A stretch of 64,000 nucleotides of DNA from Gaiella occulta (GTDB taxonomy: Bacteria > Actinomycetota > Thermoleophilia > Gaiellales > Gaiellaceae), in the NCBI RefSeq assembly GCF_003351045.1, contig NZ_QQZY01000004.1, positions 1 through 64,000 of the forward strand. Direction: 5' to 3'. Made by a program: the position numbers and the translations under genes. Below the pieces are notes generated by a model. That model worked only from the letters and a program-made list of their open reading frames with translations, ran no database searches and was not told where the DNA came from. Below, in pieces: positions 40,021 to 48,738 of the stretch (the first letter of the stretch is position 1; each line of letters opens with the position of its first letter).

Positions 40021-41180
40021 GCGCCGGCGCCGCCCAGCTCGGGCTGCTCGAGGCGGCCCGCGCCCGCGGCGTCCACGTGATCGCGGCCGACAGGGATCCG
40101 CAGGCGCCCGGGTTCGCGCTCGCCGACGAGCGTGCCCTCATCTCGTCGGAGGACGAGCAGGCGATCGAGCGGCTCGCGCGCGCGCGCGACGTCGACGGGC
40201 TCGTCTCCCCCGGGGCCGACTGGCCCGTGGGGATCGCCGCCCGCGTCGCCGCGCATCTCGGCCTGCCGCACCCGATCGACGGCGCCGCCGCGGTGCTCGC
40301 GACGACGAAGACGCGCCAGCGGGAGCGCCTCGCCGCCGCCGGGGTGCCGCAGCCGCGCACGTTCGCCGCCGGCGACCCGGAGATCGCGTTCCCGTGCGTC
40401 GTCAAGGCGCCCGACCGGCAGGGCCAGCGCGGTCTCACGCTCGTGCGCGAGCGCTCGGCGCTGGCCGCCGCGATCGAGGCCGCCGTCGCAGAGTCGCGAG
40501 GCGGATCGGCCCTTGTCGAAGAGCTCGTCGACGGCCCCGAGGTGACCGTGAACGCCGTCTCGGTCGACGGCCGCTTCGTCCCGCTCACCGTCACCGACCG
40601 CCTCACGGCGGAGCCGCCCGCCTTCGGTGTCGCGCTCGCGCACGCCTGGCCGAGCGCGATCGACGAACGGCCGCCGATCGAGGTCGCGCGGGAGGCGGCG
40701 ACGGCGCTCGGGGTGCGGAACGGCCCCACGTACACGCAGATCCGCGTCGGCGCCGACGGCCCGAAGGTGGTCGAGGTCGCGGCGCGTCTCGGCGGCGGTC
40801 ACGACGCCGAGCTGTGCCGTGCCGCCGTCGGCGTCGATCTCAACGATCTCGCCGTCTCGTTCGCCCTCGGCGAGCCGCCGACGGCAAGCGGCTCGGATCC
40901 GCAAGCGCTGCCTTCCGTCGGCGGGGCGTGCGTCCTCTTCCTCGTCGCGCCCGAAGGGGTGCTGCGCGCGGTCGAAGGGGTGGAGGCGGCCGAAGCCGTC
41001 GAGGGAGTCGAATGGGTGCGAACCTACCGGCGCCCCGGCTGGCGCTTCGGGCCGCTGCGGCGCGGCGCAGACCGTGCCGGTGCCGTGCTCGCGGTCGGCG
41101 CGGATCGCGACGACGCGCTCGGGCGGGCCCGCCGTGCCGCGCAGGCCCTACGCTTCCTGGTCGATGCAGACGCGTCGTAG
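39975..41180 (+). CDS. ATP-grasp ligase
   Basis: 401 residues from GTG 39975. L-V-L-G-A-G-A-A-Q-L-G-L-L-E-A-A (pre-ATP-grasp fold), T-T-K-T-R-Q-R-E-R-L-A-A-A-G-V-P, V-V-K-A-P-D-R-Q-G-Q-R-G (ATP lid) and V-V-E-V-A-A-R-L-G-G-G-H-D (metal site) line up with the protein at 29916. It lies between a dehydratase gene and an aminotransferase gene, overlapping both (46 and 17 bases). A reaction joining a carboxylate to the amino sugar made by these enzymes is a reasonable guess. Confidence 0.86.
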   Translation: MAERPRSRRPRLLVLGAGAAQLGLLEAARARGVHVIAADRDPQAPGFALADERALISSEDEQAIERLARARDVDGLVSPGADWPVGIAARVAAHLGLPHPIDGAAAVLATTKTRQRERLAAAGVPQPRTFAAGDPEIAFPCVVKAPDRQGQRGLTLVRERSALAAAIEAAVAESRGGSALVEELVDGPEVTVNAVSVDGRFVPLTVTDRLTAEPPAFGVALAHAWPSAIDERPPIEVAREAATALGVRNGPTYTQIRVGADGPKVVEVAARLGGGHDAELCRAAVGVDLNDLAVSFALGEPPTASGSDPQALPSVGGACVLFLVAPEGVLRAVEGVEAAEAVEGVEWVRTYRRPGWRFGPLRRGADRAGAVLAVGADRDDALGRARRAAQALRFLVDADAS

Positions 41181-42288
41181 CTCCCGGCTCGGCTTCCAGC
41201 CGCCCGCCGTCGGCGAGGAGGAGGTCGCGGCCGTGGCCGACGCGCTCCGCTCCGGCTGGCTCACCACGGGGCCGCGGGCGGCGCTGCTCGAGGAGCGCAT
41301 GGCCGCCTATCTCGAGGCGAAGCACGTCCTCGCGGTCGCCTCGGGCACGGCGGCGCTGCACCTGTCGCTGCTCGCGCTCGGGGTCGGGCCCGGCGACGAG
41401 GTGATCACGAGCCCGATCACGTGGCCCGCGACCGCGAACGTGATCGAGCATTGCGGCGCCACGCCGGTGTTCTGCGACGTGCGGCCCGGCGACCTCAACA
41501 TCGACCCCGCGCTCGTGCCCGGCCTTCTCAGCGAGCGCACGAAGGCGATCATGCCCGTGCACCTCGCCGGCCAGCCGGCCGACCTCGACCCGCTCCTCGC
41601 GCTCGGGCTGCCGGTCGTCGAGGACGCCGCCCACGCCGCCGAGAGCGCCTACCGGGGCCGCAAGATCGGCTCCATCTCCGACGCCGCCTGCTTCTCGCTG
41701 TACGCGACGAAGAACATCGCCGCCGGCGAGGGCGGCCTCGTCGCGACCGACCGCGACGACGTCGCGCAGGCGATCCGCGACATGCGGCTGACCCGGCGCG
41801 GGGACGGCGCCCGCTACGACCAGGTGAGCGCGGGCTTCAAGGCGAACCTGCCCGACGTGCTGGCGGCGATCGCGCTCGTGCAGCTCGACCGCGTCGAGGA
41901 GCACGCGCGCATCCGCGCCCGGCAGTTCGCCCTCTACGACGAGGGCCTCGCCGGCCTCGCCGGCATCGAGCCGCTCGAGCGCGACCCGCGCGACACGCAC
42001 GCGCTGCACCTCTACATCGTGCGCATCGACCCGGCCGCGGCCGGCGCCTGCCGCGACGACTACCAGCGGGCGCTCGACGTGGAGCTGATCGGCACGAGCA
42101 TCCACTTCCTGCCCGTGCACCGGCTGACGTGGTTCCGCGGCCGCTACCCGTCCCAGCCGCCGCTGCCGGTCGCGGAGCGGGCAGGCGACGAGGTGCTGTC
42201 ACTGCCGCTCTCGCCCGCGCACTCCGAGGCGGACATCCTCGACGCCGTCGACGCGATCCGGCGCGTGCACGCGCGCTTCACCGCATGA
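41164..42288 (+). CDS. DegT/DnrJ/EryC1 family sugar aminotransferase
   Basis: 374 residues from ATG 41164. S-G-T-A-A-L-H-L-S-L, V-E-D-A-A-H-A-A-E-S and the lysine in L-Y-A-T-K-N-I-A-A-G-E-G-G are complete. The T-S-P-I-T-W-P-A-T-A-N loop differs from the two other aminotransferases in the window, so it probably acts on another sugar. It overlaps the ATP-grasp gene by 17 bases and the next gene by ATGA. Confidence 0.92.
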   Translation: MQTRRSSRLGFQPPAVGEEEVAAVADALRSGWLTTGPRAALLEERMAAYLEAKHVLAVASGTAALHLSLLALGVGPGDEVITSPITWPATANVIEHCGATPVFCDVRPGDLNIDPALVPGLLSERTKAIMPVHLAGQPADLDPLLALGLPVVEDAAHAAESAYRGRKIGSISDAACFSLYATKNIAAGEGGLVATDRDDVAQAIRDMRLTRRGDGARYDQVSAGFKANLPDVLAAIALVQLDRVEEHARIRARQFALYDEGLAGLAGIEPLERDPRDTHALHLYIVRIDPAAAGACRDDYQRALDVELIGTSIHFLPVHRLTWFRGRYPSQPPLPVAERAGDEVLSLPLSPAHSEADILDAVDAIRRVHARFTA

Positions 42289-43262
42289 GCGCGCGCAGGG
42301 CGATCCGCGTGGCCGCGACGGTGGCGTTCACCGCGCTCGCCGCCGGCTACATCCTGTGGAAGATCGACCTCGGCAAGACGGCCGACACGCTCGCGTCGGC
42401 CAACCCGTGGTGGTTCGCGCTCGCCTGCACGATCATGATCGTCACCGCCGTGCCGATGGCGCTGCGCTGGCAATGGCTGCTCGCGGCGCAGGGCATCCAC
42501 GACCGCTTCGCGTGGCTGACGCGGGCGTACTTCGTCTCCTACACGGCCGGGCAGATCCTCCCGACCGCGATCGGCGGCGACGCCGTCCGCATCTACGAGA
42601 CGGCGAGGCGCCATCCCGGCCGCACCGCCGACCTGACCGCGATCGTGGTGCTCGAGCGCGGCCTCGGCGGCGCAGCCACGGTGCTGCTCGGCGCCGCCGG
42701 CTTCGTGCTCGCGATCGGCCGCTACGACGTCGGCGCCTACCTGTGGCTCGAGGGGGCGTTCGTGGCCGGCACCGCCGTCGCGATCGTCGTGTTCTTCTCG
42801 CGCGCCGCGCGACCGCTGCTGCGCCGGCTTTCGCCGCTGCTTGCGCGCGTGCGGCTCGAGCGGCCGCTGCGCGGCTTCTACGAGGGCGTGCACCACTTCC
42901 GGGGCCACCCGCGCCTGCTGCTCGAGGTGTTCGTCTTCACGACCGTGATCCAGGCCGTGCGCATCCTCGCCATCTGGGCCGCGTGCCGCGCGGTGGGGAT
43001 CGAGCTCGGGCCGCGCATCTACTACGTGATGGGGCCGCTCTTCTTCCTCGTGCTGCTCGTGCCGTTCACCCTCAACGGCTTCGCGGTGCGCGAGGCGTTC
43101 TTCGTCAGCTTCCTCGGCAGCGTCGGCGTGGGTGCGGACGCCGCGTTCGCCGCCGGCTTCCTCTTCTTCCTCGTCACCGTGGCGCTCGCCCTTCCGGGCG
43201 GCGCCGTCCTGCTGTGGGAGGGCGTCCGCGGGGGGGCGCGGCCGCGCATCGAGCATGGCTGA
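42285..43262 (+). CDS. UPF0104/lysylphosphatidylglycerol synthase transmembrane-type protein
   Basis: 325 residues, about eight helices. Motifs of the MprF flippase-like domain: L-R-W-Q-W-L-L, A-Y-F-V-S-Y-T-A-G-Q-I-L-P-T-A-I-G-G-D-A-V-R (very conserved), V-L-E-R-G-L-G and the late N-G-F-A-V-R-E-A. It lacks the soluble synthase domain, as is usual for stand-alone versions in glycan clusters, where a lipid-linked intermediate flippase role is proposed. Coupled by ATGA upstream; its end overlaps the next ATG by 8 bases. Confidence 0.87.
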   Translation: MSARRAIRVAATVAFTALAAGYILWKIDLGKTADTLASANPWWFALACTIMIVTAVPMALRWQWLLAAQGIHDRFAWLTRAYFVSYTAGQILPTAIGGDAVRIYETARRHPGRTADLTAIVVLERGLGGAATVLLGAAGFVLAIGRYDVGAYLWLEGAFVAGTAVAIVVFFSRAARPLLRRLSPLLARVRLERPLRGFYEGVHHFRGHPRLLLEVFVFTTVIQAVRILAIWAACRAVGIELGPRIYYVMGPLFFLVLLVPFTLNGFAVREAFFVSFLGSVGVGADAAFAAGFLFFLVTVALALPGGAVLLWEGVRGGARPRIEHG

Positions 43263-44139
43263 CGTCGCCGCCGTCGTCGTCACCTACAACGCGCTGCCGT
43301 GGATCGAGCAGTGCCTGGCGAGCGTGGAGGGAACCGAGGCCGTCGTCGTCGACAACGGCTCCGGCGACGGCACCGTCGCCCTCGTGCGCGAGCGCTTCCC
43401 CCGCGTGCGGCTGCTCGAGCAGCCCAACCGCGGCCTCGCCGCGGGATGGAACGCGGGGCTCGCCGCGACGGAGAGCAGGTGGGTGCTCATCCTCAACGCC
43501 GACGCATGGCTCGTCGGCGACGCGCTTGCGCAGCTCGTCGCGGTGGGCGACGCGCATCCCGACGTCGCGGTCGTGGGGCCGAAGCTGCTCGACCGCGACG
43601 GCTCCCTGCAGCGGTCGGTGCGCGGCTTCCCGACCCGCTGGCGCCTCGCCACCGAGTACCTCTACCTGCGCAAGCTCGCGCCGCGCAGCCGGCTGCTGAA
43701 CGCGTTCTACGCCGGGGGGTTCGATCACGAGAGCGAGCGCGAGGCCGAGTTCGTGATGGGCGCCTGCATGCTCGTGCGCCGGGCCGCGATCGACGAGGTG
43801 GGGCCGCTCGACGAGGGCTTCTTCCTCTTCAGCGAGGAGGTCGACTGGTGCTACCGCTTCGCCCGGGCCGGCTGGAAGACGCTGTTCACCCCGGCCGCCA
43901 GCTGCGTGCACGTCGGCGGCGCCTCGCACGGCGGGCGGCTCCTGCGCGAGAACGTGCGCGGGCACCTGCGCTTCTTCGCCAAGCACCACGGGACGGACGA
44001 GGCGGAGAAGGTGCGCAAGCTGCTGCGGGCGGCGCTCGCGCTGCGCGGCCGGGTCGTGCGGGGCGAGCGCGGCGCGCTCTACCGCGATACCGCGCGCTGG
44101 CTCGCCTCCGGCGACGTGGCGACGCTGATCGAGCGATGA
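43255..44139 (+). CDS. GT2 glycosyltransferase, rhamnosyltransferase (WbbL)-like
   Basis: 294 residues. V-A-A-V-V-V-T-Y-N-A-L-P-W, D-N-G-S-G-D-G-T, N-R-G-L-A-A-G-W-N-A-G and the metal motif L-N-A-D-A-W are typical, followed by F-F-L-F-S-E-E-V-D-W-C-Y-R-F (the E-D/E-V-D catalytic motif). It would transfer a deoxysugar to a lipid-linked acceptor on the cytosolic side. Starts inside the flippase-like gene; stop overlaps the following ATG. Confidence 0.9.
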   Translation: MADVAAVVVTYNALPWIEQCLASVEGTEAVVVDNGSGDGTVALVRERFPRVRLLEQPNRGLAAGWNAGLAATESRWVLILNADAWLVGDALAQLVAVGDAHPDVAVVGPKLLDRDGSLQRSVRGFPTRWRLATEYLYLRKLAPRSRLLNAFYAGGFDHESEREAEFVMGACMLVRRAAIDEVGPLDEGFFLFSEEVDWCYRFARAGWKTLFTPAASCVHVGGASHGGRLLRENVRGHLRFFAKHHGTDEAEKVRKLLRAALALRGRVVRGERGALYRDTARWLASGDVATLIER

Positions 44140-46052
44140 GCTCCCTGCTCCTGTTCCTGCGCCTCGCGCTCGCGACCGGCATCGTGCTGGCGCCCGGGGC
44201 GATGCTCGCGCGGGCCGTGGGGGTGCGCTCCACGTCTGCGACGCTCGCCTGGGGCCTCTCCGTCGTGTTCGGGGCGATGGGCGTCACGTTCCTCGTGCAC
44301 GGGTCGCTCACCCTGACGCTCGTGCTGGCGGCCGCCGCCGCGCTCGTCGCGGCCCCGCTCGCGGCGCGGAGGGCGACGGGGAGCGGCGTGCCGGGCCGGC
44401 CCGTCGTGTGGCTTGCCGGCATCGTGCTCGGGGTCGCGCTCTGGCACGTGGCCGGAGAGATCGGCGGCGACGGCCTCTTCCACCTCGCCCGCGTGCGCAA
44501 GCTGCTCGCCTTCGACGATCTCTCGCTGTCGTCGCCGAACGAGTTCGCCGACGGCGGCCTCCACCCCGGCTACGCGTTCCCGCTCTGGCACGGCTTCCTC
44601 GCCCTCGTCGCGCGGGTGGCGTTCGTCGACCCGTCGCAGGCGCTGCTGCACGAGCCCTCGATCCTGGCCCCGCTCGCGCTGCTCACCGCCTACGAGGCGG
44701 GCTACGCCCTCTTCCGCCGCTCCGTCCCGGCGGCGGCGGCCGCGGCGGCGAGCGTCGCGCTCGTCGCGATGGCCCCCGGCGGCGGCGGCGCGTACACGGC
44801 GCTGTCGCTGCCCGCGACCGCGTCCCGTCAGATCCTCGTTCCCGCCGCCCTCGCGCTCGCGCTCGCGGCCGTGCGCCGGCCCTCGCCCGGGCTGCTCGCC
44901 TCCGCCGGCGCCGCCTCGCTCGTGCTGGCGGTCGTGCACCCGACGTACGCGCTCTTCCTGTGGATCCCGTTCGGCGGCTTCCTCGCGGTGCGCTGGGCCT
45001 GGCACGGGAAGGACGTTCGCGGCGGCGCGCTCGCGCTCGCCGCGCTCGTCGTGCCGGCGGGCGCCTTCCTCGCGTGGCTTGTGCCCGTCGTGCGCGGCAC
45101 CGCGTCCGTGAGCCCCGACGCCGCGGAGCGGGCGCGCGCCTTCGCCCAGTATGCGGGCCAGGTGCGCGGCACGGTCGACCGCTTCTCGCTCGCGCCCGAG
45201 CTGTTCGGGCGCGCGGGCGCCGTGGCGGTCGCCGCGCTCCTGCTCGTCCCCCTCGCCGCGCTCGCGTCGAAGCGGCGCTGGGCCGCCTACGTCGTCGGCG
45301 GCTCGCTGGCGATCTTCGCGCTCACGCTGCTGCCGCCGCTGTTCACGCCGTTCTCGGACGCCGTCTCGCTGTCGCAGTCGCGCCGGCTCGCCGGCTTCCT
45401 GCCCTTCGCCTTCGCCTTCGCCGGCGGCGTCGGCGTGCTGGCGCGCCTGCTCGGCCCCGCGGCGGCTCCCGTCGCGCTCGCGGCCGGCATCGGCCTGCAG
45501 TGGCGCGCCCCTGGCGACTTCGGCTACCGGCTCGAGCACGGCGGGCCGGCATGGGTGACGTGGGTCGCGGCCGCCGGCGCCGCCGTCGCGCTCGCCCTCG
45601 GCCTCTGGCGCGGCCTCGAGGTCGAGACGACCGCGGCGCTCGCCTCCGCGCTGCTGCTCGCGCCCGTGTTCGTCCACGGGCTGTCGCACTGGTCGCCGTC
45701 GAGCGAGCGGCGGCCGAGCCCGCTCACGCCCGGCCTCGTCGCGGCCCTGCGCGACGCCGTCCCCGCGGGGGACACCGTCTACTCCGACCTCGAGTCGAGC
45801 TACCGCATCGCCGCCTTCGCGCCCGTGTACGTCTGCAACGCTCCGCCCGGCCACGTCGCGGACACGGAGAAGAACCGGCCGTACGTCCGCCGCGAGCGCT
45901 GGCGGCGCTTCAACCGCACCGGCGAGCTCGGGATCCCGCGCCGCTGCGGGGCGCGCTGGCTCGTCGTCGATCGCTCGCGCTTCACGACGGCGCCGAAGCT
46001 CCCGGTCGTCTACCGCGACGGCCGCTACACGCTCTACCGCCTCGCGCGGTAG
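44136..46052 (+). CDS. Large polytopic membrane protein, possibly a GT-C-type transferase
   Basis: 638 residues with about 14 helices, then a soluble C-terminal domain of ~130 residues (S-E-R-R-P-S-P-L-T-P onward). The first long extracytoplasmic loop holds H-V-A-G-E-I-G-G-D-G-L-F-H-L-A-R-V-R, whose acidic/His pattern recalls the catalytic loop of GT-C enzymes. No specific family was recognised. It lies in the glycan operon, coupled by ATGA to the GT2 gene, and is followed by a 110-base gap with a fresh promoter. Confidence 0.6.
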   Translation: MSSLLLFLRLALATGIVLAPGAMLARAVGVRSTSATLAWGLSVVFGAMGVTFLVHGSLTLTLVLAAAAALVAAPLAARRATGSGVPGRPVVWLAGIVLGVALWHVAGEIGGDGLFHLARVRKLLAFDDLSLSSPNEFADGGLHPGYAFPLWHGFLALVARVAFVDPSQALLHEPSILAPLALLTAYEAGYALFRRSVPAAAAAAASVALVAMAPGGGGAYTALSLPATASRQILVPAALALALAAVRRPSPGLLASAGAASLVLAVVHPTYALFLWIPFGGFLAVRWAWHGKDVRGGALALAALVVPAGAFLAWLVPVVRGTASVSPDAAERARAFAQYAGQVRGTVDRFSLAPELFGRAGAVAVAALLLVPLAALASKRRWAAYVVGGSLAIFALTLLPPLFTPFSDAVSLSQSRRLAGFLPFAFAFAGGVGVLARLLGPAAAPVALAAGIGLQWRAPGDFGYRLEHGGPAWVTWVAAAGAAVALALGLWRGLEVETTAALASALLLAPVFVHGLSHWSPSSERRPSPLTPGLVAALRDAVPAGDTVYSDLESSYRIAAFAPVYVCNAPPGHVADTEKNRPYVRRERWRRFNRTGELGIPRRCGARWLVVDRSRFTTAPKLPVVYRDGRYTLYRLAR

Positions 46053-46149
46053 CCGCTGCGGGCGCGGCTTCGGTCGGCGCGGCCGCCGCCGCGCGCCGGC
46101 TCGGGGCTCGATCGCGGAGAACGGACGGCCCCGCGACGGGGGTCTCCCG

Positions 46150-46155
46150 TACCAT
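46150..46155 (+). promoter_or_regulatory. -10 box TACCAT before the GT4 gene
   Basis: TACCAT ends 7 bases before GTG 46163 and starts a second transcription unit (46163-49748). Confidence 0.5.
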
Positions 46156-46162
46156 CGCCCGG

Positions 46163-47410
46163 GTGAAGGTCCTGCTCGTCAGCTTCTACTTCCCGCCTGC
46201 CGGCGGCGGCGGCGTGCAGCGGCCGCTGAAGCTCGCGCAGTACCTTCCGGGGCTCGGCATCGAGACGCACGTGCTCGCGCCCGACGACCCGCAGTGGATC
46301 CACCGGGACGAGGGCCTGCGCGTACCGACCCAGGCATGGGTGCACCGGGCCCGCTACCTCGGGCCGGGCGGTCGCAGGCCGGCCGAGGAGCTGCACGGCA
46401 AGCAGGGCCTGGCCCGTATCACCACCCAGGCACGGCTGTTCGGACGGCGTGCGCTCGTGCCCGACGAGAACGTGCCGTGGAGCCTGACGGCGATACCGGC
46501 GGCGATCCGGCTCGTGCGGCGGCACGGGATCGACGTCGTGATCACGACCTCGCCGCCGAACTCGATCCATCTCGTCGGCGCCGCCGTCAAGCGCGCCACT
46601 GGCGCGAGGTGGGTGGCCGACCTGCGCGACTCGGCCGTCGCCCACGTGCACCGCCGCTCCGAGAGCGCGGCCGTCCGTGCGAAGGAGAAGGTCGACCTCG
46701 GCGTGGCGAAGCTCGTCGCCCGCTCGGCCGACGCGATCGTCTGCGTCGCCGACTTCATCGCCGACGAGGTGCGCGCGCTCGGGCCGCGCGGTGCCGTCGC
46801 GACGATCCCGAACGGCTCCGACTTCGACGACTTCGACGGTCTCGACTACACGCCGGGCGAGCGGCTGCGGATCACGCACACCGGCAGCTTCTTCGGCAAG
46901 CGCGACCCGCGCCCGTTCCTGCAGGCGCTGCACGACGCGGGCGTGGACGCGACGGCGCGCTTCCTCGGCGACTTCCGCAGCGCCGACCGCGAGTGGGCCC
47001 GCCGGCTCGACCTGGGCGAGAAGCTCGAGCTGATCCCCTATGCCCCGCGGGCGACCTCGCTCGCCCTGCAGCGCGACTCCGAGGCGCTCCTGCTGCTGAT
47101 CCCGGATGCCGGCGGCCGCGGCCAGGGCGTGCTGTCGGGGAAGGTGTTCGAGTACCTCGCCGCCCGGCGGCCGATCCTCGCCGCCGTGCCGCCCGGCGGC
47201 GCCGCCGCCGAGCTGATCCTCGCAGCCGGCGCGGGCGTCGTCGCGGCGCCCGACGACGTCGACGGGCTGCGCGAGGCGATCGTCGAGCTCGACCGTCGCT
47301 TCCGCTCGGGCGGGCTGCCCGACGTCGATCTCTCCGACGAGTGGATCGACCGCGTCTCGCGGCTCTCCCGCGTCGAGGAGACCGCCGAGCTGCTGCGGGC
47401 GCTCGCATGA
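46163..47410 (+). CDS. GT4 glycosyltransferase (WbuB/WcaI-like)
   Basis: 415 residues from GTG 46163. Starts V-K-V-L-L-V-S-F-Y-F-P-P-A-G-G-G-G-V-Q-R, the first Rossmann strand and acceptor loop of GT-B enzymes; T-S-P-P-N-S-I-H, then a second domain with T-G-S-F-F-G-K-R-D and G-K-V-F-E-Y-L-A-A-R-R-P-I-L, the donor-binding region. The loop D-L-R-D-S-A-V suggests the subgroup that transfers sugars to undecaprenyl-linked acceptors. Coupled by ATGA to the polymerase/ligase gene. Confidence 0.88.
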   Translation: MKVLLVSFYFPPAGGGGVQRPLKLAQYLPGLGIETHVLAPDDPQWIHRDEGLRVPTQAWVHRARYLGPGGRRPAEELHGKQGLARITTQARLFGRRALVPDENVPWSLTAIPAAIRLVRRHGIDVVITTSPPNSIHLVGAAVKRATGARWVADLRDSAVAHVHRRSESAAVRAKEKVDLGVAKLVARSADAIVCVADFIADEVRALGPRGAVATIPNGSDFDDFDGLDYTPGERLRITHTGSFFGKRDPRPFLQALHDAGVDATARFLGDFRSADREWARRLDLGEKLELIPYAPRATSLALQRDSEALLLLIPDAGGRGQGVLSGKVFEYLAARRPILAAVPPGGAAAELILAAGAGVVAAPDDVDGLREAIVELDRRFRSGGLPDVDLSDEWIDRVSRLSRVEETAELLRALA

Positions 47411-48738
47411 GCCGGCGCCAGCCCGTTCTCGACGCGCTGTTCTTCGCCACGGTCTTCACCGTCACCTTCGCGAAGATCTACTGGACGCTCGCGGGCGACC
47501 TGTCGCTCTCGGACGTGCTGACGGCGCTGTTCCTCGTCGCGTTCGCGGTCAACCGGCTCGAGCACCTCGACGCGCGCGTCGCGCGCTGCGCCGCCGTCAC
47601 GCTCGGGTTCTTCGCGGCGTTCCTCGCCGTCTACCTGCTCGGCTTCTTCAACCTCGACACGGCCGAGGCGCTCGCCCAGTGGGCGAAGGGGATGGTCAAG
47701 TTCCTGCTGCACTTCCTGTTCCTGTTCGCCGCCGTCGCGCTCGTCGCGCGCCGCGGCGAGCGCTTCTACTGGTGGGCGCTCGGCACCTTCTGCGCGGGAC
47801 TGGTGTTCAACGCCCTCTACGGCCTGCTGCAGCTCGGCGTCGCCCAGGCGAGCGGCGCGAACCTCGACGCGGCCGTCCTGTCGCCGCTGACGGGCGGGGC
47901 GAGCCAGATCAACGTCTACGGCGCGATCGAGGGCGCGAACGTGTACCGGCCGAACGCGCTCACCGGCGACCCCAATCACCTCGGCATCGAGCTCGTCGTC
48001 CCGCTGCTCGTGCTGCTGCCGATCTACCTGCGGCTCGAGCGGGGCCACCGGCTGCGCACGCCGCTGATGCTCACGCTGATGTTCCTGTTCCTGACGGAGC
48101 TCGCGACGCTGTCGCGCAGCGGCTTGCTCGGCCTCGCCAGCGGGCTGCTCGTGCTCGCCCTCCCGTACGGGCGCAAGCTCCTCTCGCGGCAGGTCCTGCT
48201 GCCGCTCGCGGGAGTGGGCCTCGCGCTCGCCGCCGTCGTCGCACAGCGCGCGGACTTCTTCCGCACGGTGCTGCGCTCGCGCGTCGACACGGGCGCCAAC
48301 GGCACGTCGACCCACTTCGCCGTCTACGGGTTCATCCCGGACGTGCTCGCGCAGAACCCGCTGCTCGGCCTCGGGCTGAACAACTTCGCCGTCTACTACG
48401 AGTTCGTCACCGGGCGCACCAACTTCGGGCCGCACTCGTTCTACGTGGCCCTGTTCGTCGAGACCGGCCTCGTCGGCGCGGCGCTGTTCGCGGTCTTCCT
48501 CGGATACCTGTTCCGGCGGCTCTCGCTCTGCCGCCGCATCGGTCGCGCGCTCGCCGCGGGCGGAGACGCGGCCGCCGCGCGCGTGAGCCCGCTCGCGTGG
48601 GGGCTGACCGCCGCGCTCGTCGGCACGATGGCCGCCAATCTCTTCTACCTGACGATGTCGTTCTACTACTTCTTCGTGCTGGCGATGCTGATCGTCGCCG
48701 CGCCCGCCGTGTTCGGCAGGCGGCTCGCGCCCACATGA
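47407..48738 (+). CDS. O-antigen ligase/polymerase-like membrane protein
   Basis: 443 residues, about 11 helices. Long loop with Y-R-P-N-A-L-T-G-D-P-N-H-L-G, the T-G-x-x-x-x-P-N motif seen in Wzy_C/WaaL proteins, and G-L-G-L-N-N-F followed by F-G-P-H-S-F-Y, the late H-S/N motif. It is clearly different from the ligase-like protein at 15144. In an operon with two GT4 genes it may polymerise or ligate their product. Confidence 0.85.
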   Translation: MSRRQPVLDALFFATVFTVTFAKIYWTLAGDLSLSDVLTALFLVAFAVNRLEHLDARVARCAAVTLGFFAAFLAVYLLGFFNLDTAEALAQWAKGMVKFLLHFLFLFAAVALVARRGERFYWWALGTFCAGLVFNALYGLLQLGVAQASGANLDAAVLSPLTGGASQINVYGAIEGANVYRPNALTGDPNHLGIELVVPLLVLLPIYLRLERGHRLRTPLMLTLMFLFLTELATLSRSGLLGLASGLLVLALPYGRKLLSRQVLLPLAGVGLALAAVVAQRADFFRTVLRSRVDTGANGTSTHFAVYGFIPDVLAQNPLLGLGLNNFAVYYEFVTGRTNFGPHSFYVALFVETGLVGAALFAVFLGYLFRRLSLCRRIGRALAAGGDAAAARVSPLAWGLTAALVGTMAANLFYLTMSFYYFFVLAMLIVAAPAVFGRRLAPT

